Source of the DNA: Haemaphysalis longicornis
Lineage: Eukaryota > Arthropoda > Arachnida > Ixodida > Ixodidae
Length of the DNA stretch: 64,000 nucleotides
Assembly (NCBI GenBank): GCA_013339765.2
Contig: CM023456.1
Span: 90,772,016-90,836,015 of the forward strand
Reading direction: 5' to 3'
Shown here piece by piece: positions 11,747 to 23,038 of this stretch; position 1 is the first letter of the stretch, and every line of letters begins with the position of its first letter. The notes beneath the pieces are model-generated. The model worked only from the letters and a program-made list of their open reading frames with translations. It had not been told where the DNA came from and did no database searches. Position numbers and translations under genes: made by a program.

Positions 11747-13491
11747 TTAGCGAAGTTCTGCAGCAAGTACAGATACCAATGACTGTAGCTGGTGCACCAC
11801 AAACTGGAGAAGTTCTTGGTGGGTTAATGCAGAGGAGCCTGGCGGTGAGGGAATGGAATTCGTGGACGGAACGCTTTGATGATGCTTGTAGAAAAGACGA
11901 GGCGGACTTGAAGGGTCTTGGGACGATTGAGGTAAGCATTGCTGGCGGCGAGTTAATTGAGTCTTGCGTTTGGTGAATTTGGTAATTTCACCATGCAGCA
12001 AGGCCAGCTTTTGCTCCAGGGCAACAAGCTCGTCTTCTGTTGGGGATGAAGGAACCTAAGAAACAGGTTGTCGACGATGGCGCGAACGGCGAACAACGTC
12101 TCGATATGTTGGCTGCGAGGGAGGCTCTGCGGCTTCCTCCTCTAGTGCAAACACATCCTCCTACACCAAGCAATCGTATCGGTTGAATGTCGAGGTAGGG
12201 TCTGGCTGAGAACAAGCACGCCATGCACGACACTTAGCACGCGTTGCCTTAATCTTGGTGGGGCAGCCTTTATCGGTGATCTCATGACCATCAGAACGGC
12301 AGATACCGCACTTGAAGTTTGGCTGTTGAGGCGATGCTGTTGCGTCCTCACGGGCATCCGGGGCTGGGAATAGGCAAAACTTGCTCATGTGACCTTGTCT
12401 AAAACAACAGTAGCAGTGCACTACCCCTGCTTTATATGAACGAGGTCGCCGTACACAGCCATTGTAGAAAAGGTAGTTTGTGGGATTAGGCGGGCCCCAT
12501 AGCGTAACGAGGCAAGTGCGTCCGGATCCCATATACCGTGCAAGAAGCACTTGATGTGTGTCACATTTGGCGTTGTCACGAATGCAGTCCGTATTCTCAC
12601 CGGGGTCTACACCCGCGACGACTAGCGGCGTATGTCGGTGCCTGAAACCAGGTACGCTTGCACTTGTAAAATCGTGTCGGCAGTCGGAGCTATGTACTGC
12701 AGTGAGCTTAGCTTTGCCACGGCCTCCACAGTCGGCACCCACACGGATACAGTGTTTGTTGGTCGATGATAAGCATATCCGGTGAATCCATTGGTGACAA
12801 GACAGCTATCGAGCAACGTCTGCAAGGTCTTCGTGGAAAGATTCAGAATGTTAAAATGCTGTCGTGGCTTGATGGCAACTTTGTATCTAGATGAGTGCTG
12901 GGCTTTTGGGCAAGGAGTTCCGTTGGGTAGAAGTCGTCAAACATATTTTTGCTGGAGTTGATGACGAACCTATCTCCACTAAGGATGCAGGCTGCTGAGT
13001 GTCACCTGGTGCACAAGCCCTCTTTGTAGCAGGCTGTAAAGTAGCTGCCTCTGGCACTCCAGTCGTCTTGTCTGCCGTTCGCTTCGGTGACGTGTCGGCG
13101 GGTGGTAACGGGAGCGGAGACGTTACCTCCATCAGTGGCGGAAAGTCGTCACTGGCACCAGCAGTAGCGTCAGTGGCAGCAGATGCACCTCGCAGCTTTA
13201 TGTTTGGTGTCAGTCACCCGCCGCGGTGGCTCAGTGGCTAAGGTGTTGCGCTGCTGAGCACGAGGTCGCGTGTGCGATTCCCGGCCACGGCGGCCGATGT
13301 TCTGATGGAGGCGAAATGCAAAAACGGCCGTGTGTACGAGATTTCGGCGCACGTTAAAGATCCCCAGGTGGTCAAAATTAATCCGGAGCCCTCCACTACG
13401 GCGCGCCTCATCGCCTGCGTTCCGTCGTCGCGTTAAACCCTACAATCAATCAATTTTGTGTGAGTCGTTCCTGTTCCAAGGCGTCAGACAT
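11747..13491 (-). pseudogene. I-type LINE ORF1 (gag-like, zinc-knuckle RNA-binding protein), broken
   Basis: In I-type elements ORF1 encodes a nucleic-acid-binding protein that packages the element RNA. The start is the ATG at 13491-13489, eleven codons before the SINE insertion. The Pro/Ser/Thr-rich N-terminal part resumes at 13206, and a central segment follows at about 12870-12620. The C-terminal part (12742-12161) has a classical CCHC knuckle, CYCCFRQGHMSKFC (CX2CX4HX4C), then a second Cys/His cluster starting CGICRSDGH with wider final spacing. A short heptad-like stretch (DELVALEQKLALLHGEI) follows near 12020-11980, and the stop is at 11749-11747. Breaks seen: the 239-bp SINE, a stop at 12887, a frame change near 12630, a stop at 12161 and a further in-frame TAG near 12060. 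Confidence 0.85.
13218..13456 (+). mobile_element. tRNA-derived SINE, Ruka-like
   Basis: Starts with an A-box-like GGTGGCTCAGTGGCTAAGG (13226-13244). A B-box-like GTGTGCGATTCCC follows near 13268-13281, about 30 bp downstream, as in RNA polymerase III promoters. The body contains GTTAAAGATCCCCAGGTGG and CCGGAGCCCTCCACTACGGC, which I recall from tick SINEs. It ends in a (CAAT)n tail and TTTT. Candidate target-site duplications are GTGTCAGTCA (13207-13216) and GTGTGAGTCG (13458-13467), matching 8 of 10. It interrupts ORF1 of the I-type LINE on the opposite strand. SINEs have no coding capacity and depend on a partner LINE for copying. Confidence 0.9.
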
Positions 13492-13745
13492 GGCAGGGCC
13501 TTGGCTTGCTCGCAGGCAGCTCAGTGGCAGCTGTGCTAGGCCTAGCGGCCGAGGGTCGGGCTTCGAGCTTGAGGACAACCTCGTGGGGTCATCTTTGAGC
13601 TTGCCGCCGTGTCGTATCGGTGCCAGGAGGATGGCAGAGTCGTTAGAAATGATTGTTATGAGGCGCGTCTCAAGCGACCACGGATGCCGTCGGTCAGCAC
13701 CATCCCTCGTAATGACGTCAAGTTTAGAGCATATGAAGTGTTGGT

Positions 13746-16305
13746 AATTGCATTTTGTGCTTAATACTAAGCTTCGAACTCTGTATTTGAAAGATAATAG
13801 ATGGTGTATTAATTTTCACACAACATTTCTTTCCACGTCACCAGTGACGCCAGGAATTTCACAGTCTGGCTAACATTGTACAGAACTAAGACCAACTGGC
13901 TGTTCCCACACCGTTTTTGGGCTTGAGTTTTTGTCTTGCAAAATTCTCTTCGGTATCTTACGTATGTCGTAGCTGACGGCGTAGCGCCGCACAAACATGA
14001 AAAATTACCCCGTATAAAATTCAAACCTGCGGCCGCTTGTCACGCACAGATAGAATTCGGATATCTTCGACAATCGACCATTAGTGAAGAAACCTCGGTG
14101 AGAAAAATGCGGCTTAAAACGCCGTTCCTATTCGTAGCCCATCACTCCGGTCTAGTTGTTGTAGTGCTCAACAAACAGTGCTTTGAAAGGGACACTGAAG
14201 TGACTTGAAGACATTGTGGGATTAGTTGCGGAAATTGTAGTCCGAATTCCCAGGTCATGTTTCGAACCCCCTGGGTGCGTTTACGCGACTTTATTTATTA
14301 GAAAAATCAATAACTGTCCTCCTGTCTGCATCCTCTGTTTCTCCCCCTCTGCATCCTCTCTGCAGCCTCCTTTCGCATGACGCGTAGTCGAGAAGGCTTG
14401 GCTTGACAGCGCTACTGCGCGGCTCGGCGATCCTACGACAGAGTATGTCGGCCGGGCGCAGGCGGGTCGTCGCAATTCGTTCGTTCAGTGAAAACTAAGC
14501 CACGACACAATTTGTGCCTGGAAGATTGTGCCTTTAGTTTGTTAGTTTGTAAACTTTATGAACCTCCTTAAATTTTATGGAGTCCAAGTTGCTCCACACA
14601 AGTGCACATGCGACTCTTCGATGACTCGAACGCTAGTAGAAATTCTGAGGCCAATAAAGGCGGCAGAGGAGTCAGGGAAGTTAATTAGACACTATAGAAA
14701 TATAATCAACAGAAACCTCTATTGTAAAGTAACCAACCAAGGTACGGAAAGCACTTTCGCGCTGTGTGAACTACCACCGAGTTCAGCAACGCGACCACAC
14801 ATTTGCGATCACCTTCCTGCTTACAGAATGCAGTCGTTAGATTGAAGATATTCGTGGAAATTTAGGAGATGCTTACTGCATAAGCGTTGCCCCCAAAAAT
14901 AGTCATCTTAGCACCTCGGAATGCAGAAAAGAAAAAAAGTAAACAGGAAGTAGTATATATACTTTATATGCCCATCCCCGACAGCGATGGGGCTATGGCC
15001 AACTGGTCTGAAGCAGCGGACGCAGTGTGGCGGAAGTAACTTGTTCGCATCCCCGACTGTACTTTTTTAGTAGAAGTTTTGTACTGAGGGTAATGTTTTC
15101 TATACTGGATTCCTTCATTCTTTTTGCGGTGCCACCTTTATTGGTCCACCAGAGAGTTGGCAGACTGCGCGCCTACTACAGTAAAGCGATGCCGGGTTCT
15201 CGGCGTGATTTCGACATCAGCACCGACTGCTTGCACGCACAGTGCCGAATCAGCCGACTCTCGCAATGGTTCGAGCACGCCTCTTACGAATCAGGGACGA
15301 GCCAGGATATATCCAAAGGGGGGATGGGGCGAGTACCCTCGCAGGTGAGCCTCTCCGGTGACGTAGAAGGCATTTAGCCACTGCGGACGCCTTCGCTAGT
15401 GAACGTTACGATTCTAAGTGGCTCCGCCAGGCTTATTGGACGCATTCTCCGAAAACATGGCAGAAGCGCGGTATGCTGACTCGTGAGATGTTGAGAATGC
15501 CCAACCAACAATATGTCGGATGACAAGAATGTTGTTGCCCAGAACCAAAACCGAAGCTGGTTCGAATCCCACTTTAAGGCATCATTCAATGACACAGCAT
15601 CTCGAATACCCTTCACTGCCGTTAATAATTGCAGCCACCGCAAAAAATGTTGCGCCGTATTTTTTTCTTGCGTATGGCTTTATAAGTTATTACTTCTTCA
15701 TAGAGCAGATAAACGATGAAAACTGTTTCTTTAGGCCCGTCTATGCAATGCAAACGAAAACAGAAGTTTCAAAAATTCTCTTCAGCGTCCTTTTAGCCCA
15801 CAGCTTACTGTTGAACGCTCCAGCAGTTTAGCAATACGCGAGCAAGAACGCTATCAGCAGTCTTTATTGTGGAAAACAGTCGGAGGGGTGGACGTTAAAT
15901 TCGGTGGCGCGCCGCCTCGCACCGTCTAGATCGTTATTTTCACGCTTGGAAGTGTCAAGGTGGTTTTATTTCCCGCAACTAGAATTTTGTAATAAACGCC
16001 TCATGCGGAAAATGATAGTTTGGGCTATCGGTTCTTCATATCGTCATATCAGTTATTTCGCGTCTTTCACATCACAGGATATGTGAGATAGCCATCGGCA
16101 AGCTTGAGGAAAATACCAAGTACAAGAACTGCAGTCCACACTGCAACCAACAAGCCAAAGAAGTTTACAAATACTCAATTTTAAAATGACGGGACCTTCT
16201 GCCGCAGGCATTGACCACGCACGGTTCTTGTAAAAATTTTCTAGGCCAAGCCGAAAGTGCGCATGCCGCAAAAATTACGCCCACATCCCCTTGCGGGAAC
16301 CCTGG
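13746..16305. other. No gene recognised
   Basis: Short ORFs only. GGTTCGAATCCCAC at 15551 resembles an isolated B box, but no A box sits at the right distance. No LINE, TIR or splice-supported exon found. Confidence 0.35.
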
Positions 16306-16308
16306 TGT

Positions 16309-16735
16309 GATGCGACGCTGAAGGGGGTTCCATTGTGCGTTTCCGTTGGGTCGATTACTCGAATTGCGTGAGCAATCGTCGGGTAATGCGAAAGAGAGAG
16401 AGCAAGCCTAGCACGGACGACCCTCGACTGAGAGACCGGCCGGAGCGCAGCACTCCGCTTATATGCGCAGCGCGCCCGAAGGAGAGGAGACCGCGGAGAG
16501 AGAGGGCGCTGCACATGCGCACAGCGCGCTTGCGCCGCGCGCAGCGCCGCCCACCGGCGGAGTGAGAGAGCGCGCCGCACTGCGCGCGCAACAGATGTTG
16601 AGGGAGAGGGCGCGCTATCACGGTGAGAGGAGAGGGGTGAGCGGAGGAGAGACGCAGCTTTGCGGACGCGGACGACGACGACGACAGACGCAGGACAGGG
16701 CCGCCGGCAAGAGATGCTCCTCTCAGCGTCGCATC
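16309..16735. mobile_element. GC-rich 427-bp block bounded by perfect 13-bp inverted repeats (MITE-like or LTR-like)
   Basis: GATGCGACGCTGA (16309-16321) is exactly inverted at 16723-16735. The interior is strongly GC- and CpG-rich with GA-rich segments, a TATATGCGC at 16459 and a GACGAC run near 16668-16685. AATAAA follows just outside the right arm (16738). Long Arg/Ala/Ser frames across it come from base composition. The ends are not a clean TG...CA pair, and I could not establish a target duplication. A non-autonomous DNA element is my first reading; a solo LTR-like promoter module is the alternative. Confidence 0.45.
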
Positions 16736-17049
16736 TAATAAATTTAATGCACAAGCTTACGCCCTTAACGGGGCTGAAACGATTTATGCTTGAACGATAG
16801 AAAAACACCTTTATTTTTGGCTGTCATAAAATGTTTTACTCGCATTTGGAGGTAACGCTTATTCTTTCAGTTCTTTGTGCCCGAGAAGGTTTAGGATTGG
16901 CCTAGAAATATTGACAAATGGTGTACGCAAGAGCTGTTGACGCGGCGTTTGGCCATTTTGATCAGTCGTGTCAGAGGTCAGACATCGACCGCTCAGTTGC
17001 GTGCGAATTCGTTCGATGCTGTAATGTTCGCCAACTGCACTGAAGCTAC

Positions 17050-17175
17050 CGCTTGAGGTTTGTAAGCTTGAGGTTTGTACGCTTGAGGTATGCTTGAGGT
17101 TCGTACGAACCTCAAACTAGGCTTGAGGTTCGCAGACTGCGTTTTAGGTTTGCTATGGTCGTAGACTGCGCTTTA
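17050..17175 (+). repeat. Degenerate array of a GCTTGAGGTTTGTA-like motif with a 22-bp palindrome
   Basis: The core TTGAGGT or TTTAGGT recurs about eight times at 10-25 bp spacing, one copy inverted. The inversion creates a perfect 22-bp palindrome at 17094-17115 (half-site TTGAGGTTCGT). The array is too irregular for a recent satellite. Confidence 0.7.
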
Positions 17176-20100
17176 GGTTACCAGGGACACACTTTTTAAG
17201 GAATACAGACGGATAGCATGGACAGCACGAGCTCAAGTGCTCGCATGAGAGGCGAACGAGCGGCGCCGCAGCTGCGAATTCGCAGGCAGATTTCGCACCT
17301 TGTAGAACAGGCTTTGGCCGATGGCTCGGCCCGCTGGATTGCTCTCACCGACTCCGCTGTATAGCTTGGCGGAGCTTGCACGGCTAGATGACTTAGCTGC
17401 TGCAAATCCTGTTAACTCTCCTGTGGGCGTTAGTTTTGTTCAATTTAAAGACTTCACAATGATGTCATGAAGTCAGCTTGCAGCAGGAGCTTTGAGACAC
17501 TGAACTGAACGTAATGTTTGTCAGTGATTAACAAAAGGTTGCCAACTGTCCCAAGCGTGATGCGAGGCTGGTACGCAGCGCTTTGTTTGAAGTTATTTGT
17601 ACAGTTTTTATAGATAGTTATTTGGTGATGAACAAGTTTGCGAGGCTATGCCAATGTTGTGCAACTGTCGCCGACGCGGCCCCATAGCGCAAGAAACTAA
17701 GATCCAGGGCACTGCAACACAAAATGAAATTTTACCCGCCTGTGATGTGTTTCACCGCATTGAAATGCTTTCTGTTTGTGAAGACACGCAGATGGTATGA
17801 GAAAAAATTTCAGTGCCTGACCACTCTGTAAAGCAGGATGACCAGTGAAGCTGCAGGGTGGGTTCCAAGAGGTGCATGAAACAAACGCGTTTTCTGCAAT
17901 TTCAGATTGAGGGTATACTTCCTTTTTAATTAGCTGAATTGAACTTGGAAGGACTAGAGTTTATTATAACGGAAAAGGATGAAACTTGGGATAATTTTAG
18001 AGTATTCTCCGCTGCTTATTGCCATATAATTTGATTCGGGGAAGTTTTGATAAAACAAATGTTACAGCTCGACGGGAATTCTCTAACGTTTACACCGTCC
18101 CTCTAAACTTTTTAGGACAAGTAATTGGGTCATAGCGTTACAATAGAATCATCCTAGCGGCAAATGGCGTCATGGCTTTTTAGGATACCAAGATTAGAAG
18201 GTTGACAGATGCAGAGCAAGCGCCCGAACTTTTGTTTTGCCGCAAGAATAAAGTTATCAACGCGACTTTTTCTAGACGCGTCGTCGACACACGCAGGTGT
18301 GGTCGGAACGAAGCCCGCAACATTTCCGCTGTAAAGACATTCACAGGGTCATGCTTATGCACTAATACGAATGCGTGTATTTTAAGCTATGCGATCCTCA
18401 ATGCCAATGATAGGTCCATCATGGTTGTGTCACCTTCTATTTCGACAATGTCTTAGCCATCGGATGGATATGTGTGGCGTATAATCTGCGTGACATAATG
18501 GTTTAGAAGGCGTCGACTAAGACGTGGTCCGATATAGCCGCCATGTCTCCTTGTACTCATCGAGGGTTTTATTTTGTTTGTTTCCTTGCATATTCTTGCG
18601 AAACGCACTCCCGTGGTCACCCACGTTTCGCAGCTCCCGCTGAGAACTGTGGGCCTGCGTAGCAATCTATAAGGCCACAACGAATGTACTGGCTAGGGCC
18701 GGCAGTGTTGCAGGTGATGCGTCTTTGACAGATTATCCGTCAGCTCCCAATTTCGTTTCCTGATTTAAATTCCCCTGTTTTCTTCAATTTCTTTTTCTTT
18801 ACGTTGTCTGTCATTTTTGTAACCATGTTTCGGTCGCGCGACGCTCGACGCCAGATTAGTGAGTCAAGGGCCTTTAATGCTTCCGGCATTAATGCTAACG
18901 GCCATTTCTCAATGCAGAGGTGTGCCCTGAAATCCGTAATCGAAGGTTTGTGTGTTTAGGTATTCATACCAATTACAGTGGTTATTGCGTTTTCCAGTGG
19001 GCCGCTAAATACCTTCTAGAACAAAATCTAAGTACATCAAAGTTCATGTTTTTTTTATTCGTTGCCGCTACAATCGAAAACGTGATGGCTTAACGCGCAT
19101 GTGTCACAGAGGCTACCCAGTCGTTCACGAATCATTCAACATAATTCGCTTCCATTGTTTCTCATTCTTTTAACAATTCAACATTGTTCACTACCAACAA
19201 ACATTGATTCCAAGGCAAAAAAGGCAGAGGCCGCCTGCTGTGGGGACGAGCAAATCGCAGCCTACTCTCAACTTAACAGCCTCCTGTTTACACACCTGCA
19301 TTAAGAACGTATGTCGGCATCAGAAATAGCAATACCTATTTGTGAGTGGAACATCCTTTAAGCGCGGGAAATTTCCAAACGGCGGCATATCGAAAGGATA
19401 TAGTCGGTTCTACGGAGAGCGTAGTGCCGGGCAACGCTTGTAAAATAAGCCCGTCTAGTTGCCACCGTAGCTGACATAAATCCATCACCAAGTGCTATAT
19501 TATATCTTTCTATGCTAGAAGCTGCTATGGCCGTTTATTTTTTGTCATACGACGCGCAAGATCCGTCAAAAGGCATTGCTAGGAGTACAGCAGCACGGAC
19601 GGTTGTTGCTTTCATCCGTGCGATGCGGCGGAAAACGACGGAGCGGCCCCTTCGGAAGTACGCTCTCTGCGGCCGATTGGAATGGCCGGAACAACGGCGC
19701 ACTGGCTACTGGTCACGGAGTACCATAGGGGATTTATTTTAATTATTCCTTAAATTTAAAAAAAGTACCTTGGCATATGCAGCATGCGGCGTTTTGAAGA
19801 TGTGCCGGGCGCATTTCTGATTCCAGTGATACAGGCGCTTAAGATGGGAAACCGATGGCAAAACATTGCGGTGCCTTATACTTATTAAGAGTAGCTTGAA
19901 GTATGTTTTTCAAAGATACATCATTTTCGTCGCTTTGTGGTTCCCTTAACACCACTTCATAATATTTTAGTGTGACCGCGACAGCAACAAATTACGCTAG
20001 GCTGTCTATTAAAAAGCAAGCTGCTTTCTGCTAATGTAAAGTAGTTTTTGTTAGGCTGTGATATATATAATGTGAACAATTGGGTAGTAACATCTATTCC

Positions 20101-21660
20101 GGAAGTGCAGCAATTCTTCTGATTGCTGTTACGCAGAGCCCACGGGCTTTTCCTTATCGCAAAACAAATAGAATAAAATGCGTATAGATTCCGTTGTGCA
20201 TGAAGAAAAAGATAGTATACCATCGGTAACGCTCTGTATGATTCAATTATTAACCTTCAGAGGAAAATTGGTTCTGCAGGGTTGCAGAACCAGGAATTGC
20301 ATAAAACTACATGATACAGGGATTGCATGAAACTACAAATAAGAAATAAAACACGAATCTGAACTAAAACGAGGAAAAATAAAAATGAAAGAGCTAGGAA
20401 ACAATGAGCGCTTGTGAAATAAAACAAGAAAATCTTGGTCGACTTCCGCATTCGTGGTTAACAATGCTCCACCAAAGCAAGACGAAGAACAAAGCCGACG
20501 AAAAAACAAAGAACGCCCATAAGAGCGATGCTTGGGTGGCGACCACTAGCGTGTTCCCTAATGGGTGGAATCGCACTAGGAACGACTCCTTATAGCACCG
20601 CCGGAAGATTGGTATACGTGCTTTGCCTCCACCGCAAGGCCACAGGAAAGAGATCAGTAGAGGAACTCGAACCGGTCACGCAAGTCCGCACAAAGCGACT
20701 ATTGTTGGGGCGGAGAAGTGTGAAACATGCAAAAGACCAAAACGTCCCCTCCTTATAAAGCAGCAGACACGCGAAGAACTCAACAAGGAGGCCTCAGGGG
20801 CGCGCAAACGCACGAATATATCACAGAGCCAGCATGGGCAGCGTGCGAAAGCCTCGTTCCGACTGCAGCTGGAAAAGAACGGCCTCATTTAGGATGCAAC
20901 CTTATGGCCAGCCATTAGGCCATTTTCTCTGCTTTTTAACTCGCGGTGTACTTAGCATGGGCGCTTGGAGTGGGTTTTACCAACGCTCGAAAGCGGCTAC
21001 CGAAACCACAAATGGCTAAGCTTCAAAACTACTGGGAACAGAACTGAAAGTATCGCTTCACTTTTTCTTTCACTGTCACTTTTTATTTCCATCAAGACCA
21101 GCCTTATTTTCTCTGCTTTTGTGTTGATCGATAGGAGCTTTGCCCAATGTGCTAACCAGCGCGCCTCTCCAACTGCACCAGAAAAGCTTCTAATTGGGTT
21201 CCAGTTTTGTTAAGCCCCCAACACTACCCTTTATAGTGGTCCGCTTTCTGCCCTCGTTTTATGTTCTCTCTGGGTTCGAAGAAAGCGCCCTAAAATACAC
21301 AGAACTTGGTACACGTACACACAAAAACAAGCCTAGCCATAGGTTATGCCACCATTGTTGAAAATACACATAGTACACTTTTTTCACCTCACCAGGCCTG
21401 AGCTTCAGCAGCTGCTAGCGAGTAGTTTTCACCAAAGTCGGTTGGCGCAGCATAACTTCAACTTTCGAAGTTGCCACTTTCTTAAGCTGTGTTTTATGAC
21501 ACTTAAATATGGCCTTTTTATAAAATGGGGAGGCAGCCGGAAGTGAGTGTGATAACTCTTGGCGTGTTTTCTTGTTTCGGTTTGAGCCAATGTTTGTATA
21601 TTTGGTGCAATGAACGAATGCGTCAGTTTTAAATCGACCATTGTTGGCAATTTTTCTCTG
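17176..21660. other. No gene recognised
   Basis: Scattered ORFs of 60-90 codons without domain or splice support. A small local duplication of a GGATTGCATRAAACTAC-like segment lies at about 20293-20337. Otherwise anonymous. Confidence 0.35.
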
Positions 21661-21674
21661 ATCCATCACCAGCA

Positions 21675-23038
21675 ATAGCCGGCGTGCCTCAGGGCACCAA
21701 TTGTACGCCCTTTTTTATTTAATATGTTTATGAATCACCTACTCTACACCGCATCGCGTTCTAAATTCGTCATCTACGCTGACGACACTACTGTCGTCAC
21801 AACGAGGCGCGTAGCCGATGATTTAATTGATGATGCAGACCTTCTTTTACTCAAACTAGATGCGTAAACCACAAAAATTGTTTCAGTATGAATATTTCTC
21901 AGACTAAAACTGCACTTTTCCGGGATAAAAATAAAACGTACTAATCAACAACTCAATATCTTTCCGATCGACGCCGCGGAGATAGTATCCAGCATTATTA
22001 GTTTAGGGTTAATTCCTCACGAAAGGCTTCCGTGGAATAATGACATAAATTCTCCGATCCCAAAGATATAAGCCGGTTGTTGGTCTAATTTAGATAAACC
22101 ATCATAAATTACAGCGTAACATTATGTTGCTAGTATGTAACACCTTGTCGTTATCCAGAATTTGTTATTGCCACACCTGGTTTGGGCATCAAAAACAAAA
22201 ACGAATTTACATAGTGTTTGCAGATTACAAAAAAAAAGTTTATTAAAATTCTTGAAAACATTACGCTGCTTTCACATACACAAGATTTGTCCACTTATTA
22301 TAATATAATTACAGTTCCAAAAATATTTGACTATTTTCTTTGTTAAGCAGGCAAGGTTAACAACTCCACTTTTTTTCTCAAAATTAGCAAAACCTCTGGC
22401 CAAACTCCCAATACATAGAACAAGGAATGTTGAAACCTTTCACGTTTAAAAGTACAGAGCAATATACGGGCTACAAACACTGCAAAGCATCATTGCGAGA
22501 CTCTTAAATGAACTCACTCCTGAGATAAAAAATCCCGAATTGAACTTCCGACAATTATGATAATATTTTTAAATTATTTAAAGCGTTATTGGTCTGCTGG
22601 ATATCGTAACACAAAATGTCAATAAAGAGAAACTTTTCAAGGAACTTGACAATAAAAAACAGACAGAACTTTTCTTGGCTCTAGTGGCTGATTTGTACTG
22701 GCTCTCCTACGAGAATTGTATTTCTTTCTACTCCAACCTTCCCTTGCTTTTCAACGGTATAGGAATGTCTTTGAAGGTATTATACTTTGTTCTAACGTAT
22801 GTATTGTACTCATACGGTTTCTGTGTAATTCATGTATAAATAGTTATACTGTTCTGTTTTTTCTTCTTTCTCCTGCTTTTCAAGATACAAGTTGTATTTG
22901 GTGTTGCTGTAATGCTCTTCATTGTTTGGGAGCTTGCTTCTGAGTCAAGCTCTCAGTTTCTGACAGCTTTTATTGCTCGCTGACAGCGCCATGTACTTTG
23001 TCCAAGATTAAAATAAAGACAAACAAACAAACAACAAA
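21675..23038 (+). mobile_element. 5'-truncated CR1/L2-like LINE with (AAAC)n tail
   Basis: Plus-strand relic of a reverse transcriptase followed by a 3' untranslated region. GVPQGT is encoded at 21681-21698 and YADD at 21775-21786 (context FVIYADDTTVVTTRR), in different frames, so at least one indel separates them. Further RT C-terminal coding can be followed through shifting frames to about 22650. A T-rich 3' region ends in a TTAAAATAAAG sequence and an (AAAC)n tail at 23015-23038, the usual short-repeat 3' end of this LINE group. There is no RNase H and no endonuclease, so this is a 5'-truncated insertion. The copy cannot be active. Confidence 0.8.

Larger units (their letters stand above)
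8126..13745 (-). mobile_element. I-type non-LTR retrotransposon (LINE), near full length, decayed
   Basis: A minus-strand element, 3' end on the left. In order it carries a 5' leader (about 13745-13492), a gag-like ORF1 with zinc knuckles (13491-11747), a 13-nt gap, then ORF2 (11733-8126) with an AP-type endonuclease, reverse transcriptase, RNase H and a C-terminal Cys/His motif. An RNase H domain behind the RT places it in the I group rather than CR1, RTE or Jockey proper. No poly(A) or simple tail is obvious past 8126, so the exact 3' boundary is uncertain. Both ORFs carry frameshifts and stops and catalytic residues are lost, so the copy is dead. Its GC content is well above the flanking DNA. 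A SINE sits inside ORF1. Confidence 0.92.

Noticed and set aside
13218..13300. Possible tRNA gene
   Set aside because: A and B boxes are present but there is no tRNA cloverleaf, and the body and tail are those of a SINE.
15500..15570. Isolated B box (GGTTCGAATCCCAC at 15551)
   Set aside because: No A box at suitable distance and no SINE body or tail follows.
16275..16808. 177-codon Arg/Ala/Ser-rich ORF on the minus strand
   Set aside because: Runs across the CpG-rich inverted-repeat block; all frames there are open because stops are rare in GC-rich DNA.
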